64,000 bases of DNA from Pogostemon cablin (taxonomy: Eukaryota; Streptophyta; Magnoliopsida; Lamiales; Lamiaceae). Both the position numbers and the translations under genes were made by a program. The DNA is taken from assembly GCA_023678885.1 (NCBI GenBank), contig CM042955.1, positions 32,272,088-32,336,087 of the forward strand, given 5' to 3'. Below are positions 1-10,493 of the stretch, in pieces. The notes beneath the pieces were generated by a model, which saw only the letters and a program-made list of their open reading frames with translations, had not been told where the DNA came from and made no database searches. The number at the start of each line of letters is the position of its first letter. The stretch's first letter is position 1.

Positions 1-2
1 AA

Positions 3-167
3 CAATTTATGGAAATGATGCGAGGTGGAATTACAATGGCTTCTCCTTATGGTGGTGGATCTACATCTGGTGTCGGTCATAATGATGTTGATATTGATGC
101 TGATGCTGATGCTGATGACGATATTGATGTTGATGACGAGGTTGATGCTGATTTGGGAGACTTGTGA
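3..167 (+). CDS. C-terminal end of a CACTA transposon protein (partial)
   Basis: The frame is open from the left edge to a TGA at 165-167 and gives about 54 residues. It begins QFMEMMRGG, passes through a Gly/Ser stretch and ends in a run of Asp/Val/Ala (alternating D codons at about 88-155) followed by GDL. The position just upstream of CACTA subterminal repeats suggests the C-terminus of the TNP1/TnpA-like or transposase ORF. Which of the two cannot be told, because no conserved domain lies inside the window. The apparent ATG at 25 in another frame is a shadow. The acidic tail is a low-complexity repeat of the codon pair GAT-GNT. Confidence 0.55.
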   Translation, partial: QFMEMMRGGITMASPYGGGSTSGVGHNDVDIDADADADDDIDVDDEVDADLGDL

Positions 168-359
168 TCATGTTTATTGTATTAGATGTTTTAAGGATTT
201 GGTAGAATTTGATATTTTGTGTCGAATTTGGATAATCTATTTCAAATTGTGGAGATTGTTGAATTTAAATCTTATATTGGGTTTTGTTTTGAAGATTTAA
301 TTAATTAGAATTTTATATTTTTTAACAGGTATTAATATTAATTTTAAAATATAAAACTC

Positions 360-840
360 AACTATATACATAAATTTGCGACAAAAATTATAAATTTGTG
401 ACGGAAATTTTCGTCGGTGACTGAAATATGTAATTTGAAAAACTAATATTACCGACGGAAATTACCGTCGCAAATTTTGTGACGGATTTTTTCGTTGGTA
501 ATTGACGACGGATTTTCGTCAGTAAACTTTCATACGATTTTGCTTTTTTTAATTTACGACGGAAATTTTCGTCGGTACATTCATGACGGAAAAATCAGTC
601 GCTAAATCCGTCGCTAATTTGCAGCACCGACGAATTTGATTTGAATGACTACCAACGGAAAATTCTATTTACCGACGTCTATAATCCGTCGGTAATTACC
701 GATGGAATATAATTTTTGTCGGTAATAAATTACCGACCATGGTTTTAGCGACAGATCGCTTTCCGTCGGTAATCCGTCGGTAACCTCTTTACTGACCGAA
801 TTTTCAAGTATTACCGACGGAATTTTCCGTCGCTAATCCA
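360..840. repeat. CACTA subterminal repeats (TACCGACGGA / TCCGTCGGTA)
   Basis: At least a dozen direct and inverted copies of a motif close to ACCGACGGAA / TTCCGTCGGT fill this stretch, spaced 15-40 bp apart. Examples lie near 450-470, 550-575, 660-715 and 765-835. In En/Spm such arrays are the binding sites of the transposon-encoded TnpA protein. That role is inferred here from position. Confidence 0.8.
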
Positions 841-856
841 AGAGTTTTTTGTAGTG

Positions 857-2178
857 AAAGAAACTACTTCACAATTTTATGTATTAAGATATGCTAAGAA
901 TTAAATTCTTGAAGGCATTGAGATTACATGGAGAAATTAGCAACGACAATGCTCGTTACAACTTTCAACCTTTAATTTTATCCTTGCGTAACTCGTCTTC
1001 ACTGAGGTGGGCTTCCTATTACGATATCTATATTGAACTTGATTGCATTTATTAATGTTATGAATATGCATGAATATTTACCTAAGACCGGTGGATCGGG
1101 AACCTGTACGTACAGTTGGCATTATTGCCAATAAGGAAAGACGGACGCATTGGCATAACTTTGACGGATTAAATAATGAGCGCTTTCGGACGACTTGACT
1201 ATAGGCTAATTACCTTTACTATTATAAGTTCATCACGTTCATTTCTCAAAAGGTGTAGTAATTTTCAATTGCGAAATGTAATAGGAAATCCCCCCTCTTA
1301 GTATATTTTCGTGTGCTCACCCCACTCCATGTTTCCTTTTACAGATGACGTCGTTAAGCCAGTATGCAAACAATTGGTTGGAGGGTTGGATGAAATTGGA
1401 AGTACCATGTGTTTTTATTTAAATAGGTGTTTAATAGTGAACAATGATGTAGAATTGTTACTGCACACAAATCACCGAAAGATTTTAGCTACTTGTACTC
1501 TAAATGTTTGATCAAATTTTATTTCTCTTCATAAGATTTAACTTCCTATATTATGATTGTGGATTTGGACTCAAATTAAACGTGATTTAACTCTTTTAGT
1601 CAAAATCAAAAGAAAAAAATGCCTAAATTTTTACATATATTAATTTTTCTCACTTATAAAATATTATATTTCTCCAAAATAATATCTAGTCGTGAAAACT
1701 CATTAACATATTTATCATGATAAACTGATTTTATAGTTAATTAATAGTTAAAGCTTACTATTATTTATATTTCATTAGGGGTGATTCAATTTAATGAGAA
1801 TCTTTTAATGTATTTACTTCTACTTTAAATAAAGTTCTTAGTGTTCAATTACATGATTATTTATTTTTTTTAAAAAAGAAATTCTCATTTTAACTATGTA
1901 TGAGATTCATTTTTAATTATTGTTCTTTTAAATTTAATTCCGCATATTTTTGTAAAATTTGTCAGTCTATTTTAATTAAACTTTATTGGATCTAAAAATC
2001 TCGTAAAAGGTTATTTATATTTTTATAATAAATTAAATCAAAATTTTGAGTTTGAATTTAGTTTTCATTTCAAGAAATTTGTTTTTTTTTTATGTTGAGT
2101 GTTATTAATAAATAGCTAATGTTATTCTTCCTACGAAAATTATAATTTGTTGTATATTAACTTGAACAATAGTTGGTT
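857..2178. other. Intergenic, no recognisable gene
   Basis: After the CACTA end the sequence is unremarkable to about 1510 and then strongly AT-rich with T/A runs to 2178. Short open frames (for example 1311-1511) show no similarity that I recognise. No RNA gene or transposon terminus was identified. Confidence 0.6.
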
Positions 2179-2448
2179 GAGATACTCTTTTGTGAGACGT
2201 ATAAATGTAAAATAAATTGTGAGAAGTGTCGATATTTATTATATTGGTAAAGTACTCTTATTAGTGGTTAAGATGTGTTTGTAGTGAATCATACTATAAT
2301 ACTTTAAAAATATAATTTTATTCATTATTTATTATACTTTAAAATTATATTTTAACTACGAATTAACATATTTTATCTATATAACAAATATATTTTAATA
2401 ACGGATTGAACCGTCTCACATAATTACCGTCTCACAAGAGACTTTGTC
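2179..2448. mobile_element. MITE with about 21-bp TIRs and near-perfect 9-bp TSD (Mutator-like)
   Basis: The left end GAGATACTCTTTTGTGAGAC and the reverse complement of the right end GACAAAGTCTCTTGTGAGAC match at all but a few positions. The 9-bp flanks are TAGTTGGTT (2170-2178) and TGGTTGGTT (2449-2457), 8 of 9 identical. A 9-bp duplication is characteristic of Mutator-like elements. The 270-bp interior is AT-rich and non-coding, with a second inverted GTGAGACGG-type motif just inside the right TIR. Confidence 0.7.
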
Positions 2449-2479
2449 TGGTTGGTTATATAGGAGAATAATATCACTA

Positions 2480-3864
2480 ATATAGCTTAGATCTTGGCCA
2501 GATTCTTATATGGTGGGGCTGGATAGAGTGTCTTCAGATCAATATCCATTAATTATGGAACATAAGTCGGTGGATTGGGAACCAGTTCCATTTAAAAGTT
2601 ATAATAGCTGGAATAGTCATCTTAACTTCAGAGCTTTTATAGTCGAGAGATGGTTAAGTTACTCAGTGGCAAGTTGGAAAGGATTTTGTATTAAAGAGAA
2701 GATTAAGAGATTGAAGCAGGACCTGAGAATATTGAGTAAAGAAGTTTTTGCAGATCTTGATACGAGGATTGAAGAGAGAAAAAAACAATTCAGAAAATTG
2801 ATTTGTTTTATTAAGTGTTTTGAAGAGGAATGAATAATTAAGAAGAATAAAGAAAGGGCGATGTTGATTTGTGATATAAACACCAGGAATAGAAACATCA
2901 AGCAGAAAAAAAAAAGGTGAAATGGCTTAAGGGCGGATATAAATTCAGTAATATTTCATCGATACATAAATGGTAGAAGAAGAAAAAAATGAGATAGTTG
3001 GCATTATGAAGGATGGAAGATGGACTCAAAAGATTTCGAAAGTAAAACAGAGGATCCATGATATTTTCAACAGGCATTTTGAGTTAAGGAAAGCAGTTTG
3101 TATTCGAGTGGCTCATGAATTCTTCTCAAAACATATCTCTGAAGATGACAATGATGCTCTTATGACACCCTCAAGGAATCTAAAATTTGGGAGGCTATTT
3201 GTGCATGCAGTTATGAAAAAAGTCATGGGCATGATGGTCTCAATATCTATATTTCTATCTTTAAAGAGTGTTGGGACACCTTTAGGGACAACATCACACA
3301 ATTCTTTGAGGAGTTCTATGCTAATGGAAAACTGGCTAGAGGGTTAAACAACATTTTCATAACCTTGATTCTAAAGTCAGAGGAGGTAGAAGAAGTCAGT
3401 GATTTCAGACCAATTTCACTAATTAATGCTCCCTACAAGATATTAGCAAAAGTCCTGGCTCGAAGGCTCAGTCCGACACGAGGGGGTAATTGGAGAGCAA
3501 CATTCGGCGTTTCTAAAAGGAAGGTTGATCTTTGATAGCATAAATACACTCGTCGAAGTGATTGAAGAATCAAAAGCAAGAAGATTGAGACGATGGTATT
3601 CAAACTAGATTTTGAGAAAGCTTACGATTCTATCATATGGAAAGCCTTTGTCAATACAATGGTAGCATTCAAGTTTCATATGAAATAGACCAGCTGGATT
3701 CTAAAAATGTATTTCTTCAGCAAGGACATCAGTGTTTGTTAATGGAAGCCCGACACAGGAGTTTCAGATGAGGAGGGAATTAAGACAGGATGACCCATTA
3801 TCGCCCTTTTTATTTATAATAATGGCTGGCTCCATTATGAGAAAATGAGCAGAGTTAGGACTAT
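2480..3864 (+). pseudogene. LINE (L1-type), segment 1: end of endonuclease and first half of reverse transcriptase
   Basis: The frame at 2510-2833 has the L1 linker after the endonuclease: VDWEPVPFKSYNSW, then an RLKQDLR...EVFADLD basic stretch. From about 3180 the reverse-transcriptase start follows in broken frames: a CWDTFRDNI-like segment, then DFRPISLINAPYKILAKVLA at about 3400-3460 and RQDDPLSPFLF at about 3785-3815. Many stops and frameshifts are present. The endonuclease is missing upstream, as expected for a 5'-truncated LINE. The copy is cut at 3864, where an LTR element inserted, and resumes at 5851 with the catalytic YADD box. Confidence 0.85.
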
Positions 3865-4275
3865 TGTTGGTCTTTTGTCAAATACAAAAGAGGTTGTTTT
3901 TGTCCCACATCGGATGGGAGATCAAAAGGGGAGAAATTCTTATGCTATTTAAGGAGGTCTCTAGTTTTGATGTTAAGTCATCAATCAAGTACACTTTAAT
4001 ATTTGTGTTTGATTCTATTTAAATTCCTTTCTTGTATTCTCAGTTGTGAGAATGGGGAGAAAGGTGTGAATTAGTCAAAGATTTATAAGAGTGTGGGGAT
4101 TAGGGTCGGGAAAGAGAAATTCTGTGTGATTGTAAAAATTTTTCATATAGTGGTATTTTCTCGGTCCATGGTTTTTCTCCGATTTTGGAGTTTTTCACGT
4201 AAATTCTTATATTGTACTTTTTATGCTCTTCTTTATTTGTCCTTAGGAATGAATGGGGATCCGCTGATCCCAACA
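3865..4275 (+). repeat. 5' LTR of the small LTR element
   Basis: 411 bp, TGTTGG...CCCAACA. It matches 5443-5845. The segment near 3940 (TGCTATTTAAGGAGG) is a plausible TATA-region. Confidence 0.9.
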
Positions 4276-5442
4276 AGTGGTATCAGAGCCCTGTTCGAGC
4301 GCTTATAAAGTTCTTAGTATGCTATGTGATTACAGCATAGTCTGATTCTCCACATTAAAAAAGACTTTATGAGAGTAGATGGTTATTCATTAAGCTAAGG
4401 GTGGCATGAAAGAAGTGGGAAAAGGTCGTGGCACAAAGGGGTCAGAAGATAAGCCGGATGCGGTGGCATCTCCTTTCTTGCTGTGAAATGCGCCAGACTG
4501 TGGCGACGTGGCGTGGTAAGGGGTAGGATTTGTGGGACAGCAGTTTTTGGTGGAGTTTTTGGACCTGTAGCTATGTGAATTGCTGGGACTCCCGATGGTG
4601 GAGTTAGCTTAACAGCGACATGGAGTTTTCCATGGATGTCGGCTCAATGAGGTTTGAAAGAATGGGTTTTTCGGTAATGACTGATGGCGTGGGAAAGTGG
4701 CGATTCAATGGAGAAGATAACGATGTGGTACTTAGCATCAGGGGTGCTAGATCGGTAAAGAGTGGCGGACCGATAAGTGGGAACAATCATGAATTCTAGA
4801 GGGTTGGAATCGGCTTAAAGTGACGATATTTTCAGTAGAAAAAGGGTTCGGACAAACCTAGTGTAGCTTGGCGGTAAAAGGCAGTGACGTCATGTCAGTA
4901 TAATGACAGATTTTGCTCAAGGTGTAGCAATGGTGTAGTAATTGCTCAAGGTGGAGCAATGCCACGGTAATTGCTTACGGTGGAGCAATGGTGACGTTGC
5001 TGGTCAAGGAGGAGCTGGTGTGGCAACATCTCTGAATGTTGAGTTAATATTATTGGGAATCCTTATGACATGTTCAGTTGTCATGGAAAAGGATGTAATA
5101 ATGTTAGCTGGTCCATAAGTTTGCACACGGACATTAACTTGGCAGGTGATGTAAGGTATGTGGTAGATGTATATCGATAGCTGATGGACTTCTGGGGAGC
5201 CAAGAGTTGGAAGTAGCACCATAAATATCAGCAGGTTTTTTTGATATGTGCCGCAGGAAATTCTTAGAATGATTGATTCTAAGTGGTCTACTCATATGGT
5301 GGAGTAGAATTCTTGGGATTGAGAATGGATTGTCGGTGAAGACAATGATTCTTAGAATGGTTGATTCTAAGAGATTCTCGGGATTGAGAATAGATTATCG
5401 GTAAAGACAATAAGTCTTCTTTTATTTTGACAAGGTGGAGAT
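4276..5442 (+). other. Non-coding interior of the small LTR element
   Basis: No long open frame. Around 4905-5010 a unit close to GTGGAGCAATGG(T/C) recurs about four times with spacings of 25-35 bp. A related doublet occurs at 5255-5410, where GATTCTAAG and GGATTGAGAAT(G/A)GATT each appear twice. These are imperfect tandem duplications. Confidence 0.6.
4278..4289 (+). promoter_or_regulatory. Primer binding site (initiator tRNA-Met type)
   Basis: TGGTATCAGAGC, complementary to the 3' end of plant initiator tRNA-Met, 2 bp after the 5' LTR. Confidence 0.9.
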
Positions 5443-5845
5443 TGTTGATCTTTTGTCAAATATAAAAGAGGCTATTTTTTGTCCCACAATGGATGAGAGA
5501 TCAAAAGGGGAGGAATTCTTATGCTATTTAAGGAGGTCCCTGGTTTTGATGTTAAGTGCACCAACCAAGTACACTTTAATATTTATGTTTGATTCTATTT
5601 AAATTCCTTTCTTGTATTCTCATGAGGAGAAATGTGTGAATTAGTCAAAGATTTGTAAGAGTGTTGGAATTGGGGTCGGGAGAGAGAAATTATGTATGAT
5701 TGTAAAAAAATTTCACATAGTGGTATTTTCTCGGTCAGTGATTTTTCTCCAATTTTGGAGTTTTCCACGTAAATTCTTGTGTTGTGATTTTTATGCTCTT
5801 CTTTATTTATCCTTAGGAATGAATAGGGATCTGCTAATCCCAACA
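5443..5845 (+). repeat. 3' LTR of the small LTR element
   Basis: 403 bp, starts TGTTGATC and ends CCCAACA. It is preceded by the polypurine tract AAGGTGGAGAT (5432-5442). It differs from the 5' LTR by scattered substitutions and small indels, for example the segment around 5618-5625, where about 10 bp of the 5' copy are missing. Confidence 0.9.
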
Positions 5846-5850
5846 ACTAT

Positions 5851-6581
5851 TTGATCCAACACCGATCGGAAAGAACAAGATAAAAGTCAGTCACCTCCAG
5901 TATGCAGATGACATCATGTTCATTGGTAAGGCGAGTCTGAAGAATGCATTATTTATCAGAAGAGCCTTGATACTACTCCAACTTCTAACTGGTCTGAAGA
6001 TTAATCTAAATAAAAAACAGTCTAATAGGGTTGAATGTGGAAGATGGAAGAATATGCGATATGGCATAATTGATTGTATGTGGAGTTGGGACACTACCAT
6101 TCAAATACTTGGGGGTTAACATTGGTAGAACACACAATTGGAGAACAGATTGGGAAGCAACAGTTGAAAAGATAAGAAACAAATTTATGAAGTAGACAAG
6201 GTTGAAGATCTCGGGCGCTGGAAGACTCACCCTTTTGATTCAGTTCTAACTTTGCTACCATTATACCTAATGTCAATTTATCGTGCTCCAAAAATAGTAT
6301 TGAGAGAGATTGAATGTATCCAAAGAAAATTCTTTTTTTTGGGGGGTGTAAGAACAACAAGAAACTTTCGTGGTCAGTCGAAAAACAATCTCTTTACCCA
6401 AAAATTTAGGAGGGTTGAGGGTTCGTGAACTTGATAGTTTCAATAGAGCTCTTCTTTGAAAATGGACATGGAGAGAATTAGTAGAGAATAATAGTATTTG
6501 GGTAAAGATAATGTAGAGTAGGAAAGGGGAAAAAGGGTTGATCAAGTGGGGTTGGGGGTGGAGTCCAGATATCGTGTGAGT
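5851..6581 (+). pseudogene. LINE segment 2: reverse-transcriptase catalytic box and thumb
   Basis: The frame from about 5880 reads HLQYADDIMFIG at about 5895-5930, the YxDD catalytic motif of L1-type reverse transcriptase. GLKINLNKKQS follows at about 5993-6024, where L1 elements have the same motif. Further pieces (LGV..GRTHNWR, NLGGLRVRELDSFN) appear in other frames up to about 6580. Frameshifts and stops make it non-functional. The junction with segment 1 is exact once the ACTAT duplication is removed. It ends at 6581, where a hAT-like element is inserted. Confidence 0.88.
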
Positions 6582-7211
6582 CAGTATTTTGATAACAGGA
6601 CCAGAGATCAAACTGGTAGTTCTAATGGTTCACGGTTGAACCGTTTGGACCAGTCGAACCAGTGATTCAATCGAAAAAAACCAAAATCACATATTTTTAA
6701 TGAAATTCTTTATTTTATACATGATTTTATATTAACATACATAATATACATGTGAATAAACTCTTATTAAAAAAATACAAGATCACAAAATATTTAATTA
6801 ATTTCATATTCAATTTAAAATCAAATAAATCTAAATAATTTAATTAATATAGAAAAAATTAATAAATTAAATAACATTAATTAAGCATGATTGATTTTGT
6901 GATGATTTCAAATTATACATTAATGATGCATTAATTAGTTGCATTTTCTGCTTAGGTTTTCAATGAAAAAATCTTCCCTTTCCACTGTCAAGATACTAAA
7001 TTAAATGCTCACATTTAAAAAATCAACCAGAAAACATTTAAAAAAAAGAGGCAAAATCGGTAGTTTCTGGTTCGACCGGTTCAATCAGTTTTGACCGGTC
7101 CGAACTGGTTTTTCCCGGTTATACCTCAAATCCAATTTTTAGAGAGTGAACGAACCGATTTTCAGTTCAACTGGTTGAACTGGCCAGTCTGGTCTGGTTC
7201 CGATAACACTG
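6582..7211. mobile_element. hAT-like non-autonomous element rich in CCGGTT / AACCGG motifs
   Basis: The left end CAGTATTTTGATAACAGGAC and the reverse complement of the right end CAGTGTTATCGGAACCAGAC resemble each other and start CAG, like hAT termini. Flanking 8-mers GTGTGAGT (6574-6581) and CTTCGAGT (7212-7219) agree at 5 of 8 positions. Both subterminal regions (6620-6680 and 7060-7200) are dense in short GGTTCGACCGGTTCAA-like inverted repeats. The AT-rich centre has no ORF. The superfamily is inferred from TIR start and TSD length. Confidence 0.5.
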
Positions 7212-7253
7212 CTTCGAGTAGTGGGTGGGGGAATATTATCAGGGCTCTTCTTG
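7212..7253 (+). pseudogene. LINE segment 3 (about 40 bp between two insertions)
   Basis: A short remnant lies between the hAT-like element and the TRIM. In the frame of the flanking pieces it contains WGNIIRALL, which fits the L1 region just before the zinc-finger-like C-terminal domain. It continues at 10584. Confidence 0.6.
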
Positions 7254-8302
7254 TGTCACGCCCCAATTTTCAATTAAAAAAAAGGAGATTTATTTGCAAT
7301 TCTTTGATAATATTAACCTTCAATGTGGGCGTGAACAATTTAATAAATAAATAAAATAATTACTAAAATATATCATTTAAAATTATATAAAGAGATTTAG
7401 CGCAGCGCATTAATTAAAAAAATCTAACGCAATGCATCCGCCCCGGTATACCGAAACAAAATATGTCATTAAAGGGTTAAAAACTTCGACGGAGCTTTTC
7501 TAGCTCAAAATGATATCTATTTTATAAAAGAATTATATGTTTGAAATCTACGATTCGAGACGAATATTTTGGTATATAATATGATAAAAATAAATTACAA
7601 AATGGATGACGTAAAGAGGAGCAGTGTGTGATATTTATATATGTTCATGTATGTGTTATATATATATATGTGTGTGTGTGTATAGAAAAGACAGGAGTAT
7701 ACATATACTTGCTTGCAAACTTGGATGCTAAGTATATATATAAAAATGACTTATCCAAATTTTAAAATTATAATAATTACAAACTTGGAGGCCAAGTTGC
7801 AAGAGCAAACTTGGTGGCCAAGTTGGAAAAAGAAAAATATGTGATTCACACACACACACGTCACCACACACATATATTATTTACTCCCTTAGTCCCATTT
7901 CAGATGGCACACTTTTCATTTTAGGTTGTCCCACAAAAGTTTGCACATTTCTAAAAAAGTAAAAAGTCAAACACAATCACCATTTCTCATACACTTTATT
8001 TACAAAAAAACCACATTTACCTAACACACCTAACATGCTTTATCATTTATTTATTACCAAAAAATACCATAATACCCCTAAAAGTTATCACTATTCTTAA
8101 TCTCCGTGCCGGAAGAGGCATGCAAACTTTTGTGGGACGGAGGGAGTATATAATTCTTCTTCTTCTTATTACTATTATTATTATAAATAAATATATAATA
8201 ATTAATAATTAAAATATAATACATAAAAAAAATAAAAATATATAGTTTTATTTACAAAATAAAATTTACAAAAATATAGATTATGAAATAATGGGGTGTC
8301 TA
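7254..8302 (-). repeat. TRIM 3' LTR (left copy), contains a MITE
   Basis: It starts TGTCACGCCCCA (plus sense) and ends GGGGTGTCTA. It matches 8587-10578 apart from the MITE at 7884-8146. It includes TA/TG microsatellite stretches near 7640-7690. Confidence 0.85.
7884..8146. mobile_element. Stowaway-like MITE (263 bp) inside TRIM left LTR
   Basis: The ends CTCCCTTAGTCCCATTT and, on the reverse strand, CTCCCTCCGTCCCACAAA form the TIR. TA dinucleotides flank both ends (7882-7883 and 8147-8148). The other LTR copy lacks the insertion at the matching place. Confidence 0.85.
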
Positions 8303-8572
8303 TCCCCCTAAAAATAATTTCATCCTAGAAATTCAGAAAAACTTCTTACTTTTACAAAATTGCCGGTAAATAATAATAAAATAAATACTTGTATACCTTG
8401 AAGTTGACGTCGTGTACCAAGTGGATGCGTAACGAGTATCATAAGAAAATCATTTTATTTGAAAATAAAAGTCTACCAAAATATAAATTCGTAAATAATA
8501 TAAGTCCACAAAAACGTAGATCCATAAATAATTGACTTTTAAAAAAGTACGAGTCCACAGAAACGTAGACCC

Positions 8573-8584
8573 GCTCTGATACCA
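8573..8584 (-). promoter_or_regulatory. TRIM primer binding site (tRNA-Met type, minus strand)
   Basis: GCTCTGATACCA on the plus strand is the complement of TGGTATCAGAGC. It lies 2 bp from the LTR start at 8587 and fixes the element's orientation as minus. Confidence 0.9.
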
Positions 8585-9276
8585 TCTGTCATGCCCCAGT
8601 TTTCAATAAATAGAAGGGAAAATTTATTCGCAATTCTTTGATAATATTAATCTTCAATGTGGGCGTGAATAATTTAATAAATAAAAAAAATAATTACAAA
8701 AATATATCATTTAAAATTATATAAAGAGATTAGCGCAGTGCATTAATAAAAAAAACTCTAACGCAATGCATCCGTCCCGGTATACCGAAATAAAATATGT
8801 CATTAAAGGGTTAAAAATTTCGACGGAGCTTTTCTAACTCAAAATGATATCTATTTTATAAAAGAGTTATATATTTGGAATCTATGCTTCGAGACGAACA
8901 TTTTGGTATATAATATGATAAAAAGAAATTACAAAATGGAAGACGTAAAGAGGAGCAGTGTGTGTGATAATTATATATGTATATGTATGCGTTATATATG
9001 TGTGTGTGTGTGTGTAGAGAAAAGAAATGAATATACATATATACTTGCTTGTAAACTTGGATTCCAGGTATATATATAAAAAGAAACTTATCCAAATTTT
9101 AAAATTATAATAATTACAAACCTGGAGGCCAAGTTGCAAGACCAAACTTGGTGGCCAAGTTGAAAAAAGAAAAATATGTGATTTACACACACACGTGTCA
9201 CCACACACATATTATTTATATAATTCTTATTATTATTATTATAAATAAATATATAATAATTAATAATTAAAATATA

Positions 9277-10493
9277 CTCCCTCCGTACTGGAGATAAGTG
9301 TCCGTTTATTTTTTTCACGTGGTTTAAGAAGTATTATATTTTATGTGTAGTGGGTAGATTTAAAATAATATCTTACCATTTTACCCTTACCATTAACTCC
9401 TCTAATTAAAATTTAAAATAGCAAACTGTAAACAAAATCAAAAAATAGTTTAAAAATAAATCAATAAAGATAAGTGTTGAGTCTCGCATTTAGGATAAAT
9501 TCTTGTTCCCGAGGCAGACGATGAACTCGACAACGGAGTTGGCGAACGCTTTGAAAATGCGTGGATCGGCGTCGTAGAGCTTGACATCGTGGGTGGCACC
9601 GATGGACTTGGCGATGTGGACGACGGATTCCAAATTGGGGTAGGATGTTAGCAATTTGGCCGTAGTTGATGTCGAGTGATAAGATCGGCGAGAGAAATAA
9701 TGAGGCTACTGCATTGCATTCAAAGGGTAGAAGGAAATAAGAACAGATTAGAGTAAGGAAAAGGAAAGGATAAGATTTTACCTCTTTCTTTCTCTTTCTC
9801 TTTCTTTAGAGCAGAGATTTGACTTTTTCTTTCTTCCTGCTTGGAAGCTCTTTTTACTCTTTCTCACTAACAGACACATCTTCTTCTTAAAGCCTTTATG
9901 AGATTTTTTTCTCTCTTTCGTTGTAGGTATCCTCATTAGAGTCGGCTACCTCTATATTATTGTAGATATGTGATTCCGGAACCAAATATCCAGCATGATC
10001 TGAAATTTCGGTTATCAGATCTGATGAATTGACCACCTAAAAGATTTTTTCCTTTAGATAAAACTCAGATGAAGGAGAAGAGAATTTTGTCAACCATGGG
10101 TCAAGACTGAGTTTATCCCAACGAGAAAAAAAGTTAATTCCTTCATCTCTATGGCCATGAAATTCATAGGAGAGAATGAGGGGTGAGATTCAGATTAACA
10201 CCATTAGAGAAGGAGGCGAGAGATGGCTACTGAGAAAGAATATTCAATCAACCAAATTGTGAATGGGTGTAAATTCTAATTTTTTATTAGAGTACTTTTG
10301 ATTTAATTAATGTTATTAGGATTACTTATTTATGTTAATTTGTATTTTTAAAGAATGGCAATCTTGTAATTTTCTGTAAAGCTTTGGGTTATTGTAATAG
10401 AGTATGGGGCCACTTTTTACCAGAAAAATGGACATTTTATAATGGAACGGACAAAAATGGCATAATAGTCACTTATCAGAGGGACGGAGGAAG
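9277..10493. mobile_element. Large Stowaway-like element (1217 bp) carrying a host gene fragment
   Basis: The left end CTCCCTCCGTACTGGAGATA and the reverse-complemented right end CTTCCTCCGTCCCTCTGATA make a TIR that extends into AAGTG on both sides. TA flanks it at 9275-9276 and 10494-10495. At 1.2 kb it is several times longer than usual Stowaway MITEs. The interior holds a beta-1,3-glucanase fragment at 9490-9673 and pyrimidine-rich sequence near 9780-9830. The remainder is not identified. Confidence 0.75.
9490..9673 (-). pseudogene. Captured glycosyl hydrolase family 17 (beta-1,3-glucanase) fragment
   Basis: On the minus strand DINYGQIANILP (about 9673-9638) is the family 17 N-terminal motif (usually (V/I)NYGQ(I/L)A(N/D)NLP). 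After a frameshift near 9630 it continues SVVHIAKSIGA and then VKLYDADPRIFKAFANS, matching the conserved KLYDADPxVLxAFAN block, then EFIVCLGN and a TAA at 9490-9492. Only about 60 residues are present, so no catalytic Glu is included. The neighbouring bases belong to the Stowaway-like element, so this is a transduplicated piece and not a gene. Confidence 0.8.

Larger units (their letters stand above)
1..856 (+). mobile_element. CACTA (En/Spm-type) DNA transposon, right end
   Basis: The element enters from the left edge and ends at 856 with a terminus that reads CACTACAAAAAACTCT on the reverse strand, the CACTA-superfamily signature. Before it lies about 480 bp of subterminal repeats, and before those the tail of a transposon ORF (3-167). 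The base triplet after the terminus (857-859, AAA) would be one copy of a 3-bp TSD; the other copy is outside the window. The order coding tail, subterminal repeats, TIR is typical of the superfamily. The left end and the transposase are not visible, so autonomy cannot be judged. Confidence 0.85.
3865..5845 (+). mobile_element. Non-autonomous LTR retrotransposon with 5-bp TSD ACTAT
   Basis: Two direct repeats of 411 and 403 bp, each starting TGTTG and ending CCAACA, bound a 1167-bp interior. ACTAT occurs at 3860-3864 and again at 5846-5850. The primer binding site TGGTATCAGAGC lies 2 bp after the 5' LTR. A purine-rich AAGGTGGAGAT abuts the 3' LTR. The interior has no gag, protease, reverse transcriptase or integrase that I can recognise, so the element must have been mobilised in trans. 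The LTR termini and PBS resemble copia elements. It is inserted in the middle of the LINE reverse transcriptase in the same orientation. Confidence 0.92.

Noticed and set aside
25..300. 91-residue ORF at the left edge
   Set aside because: It is out of frame with the acidic tail that ends at 167 and reads through repetitive GAT codons and AT-rich sequence.
360..840. CRISPR-like regular repeats
   Set aside because: The repeats are in both orientations with variable spacing next to a CACTA terminus in a plant genome; they are transposon subterminal repeats.
8856..9318. Three overlapping minus-strand ORFs of 76-108 residues
   Set aside because: They translate CA/TA microsatellite sequence of the TRIM LTR.
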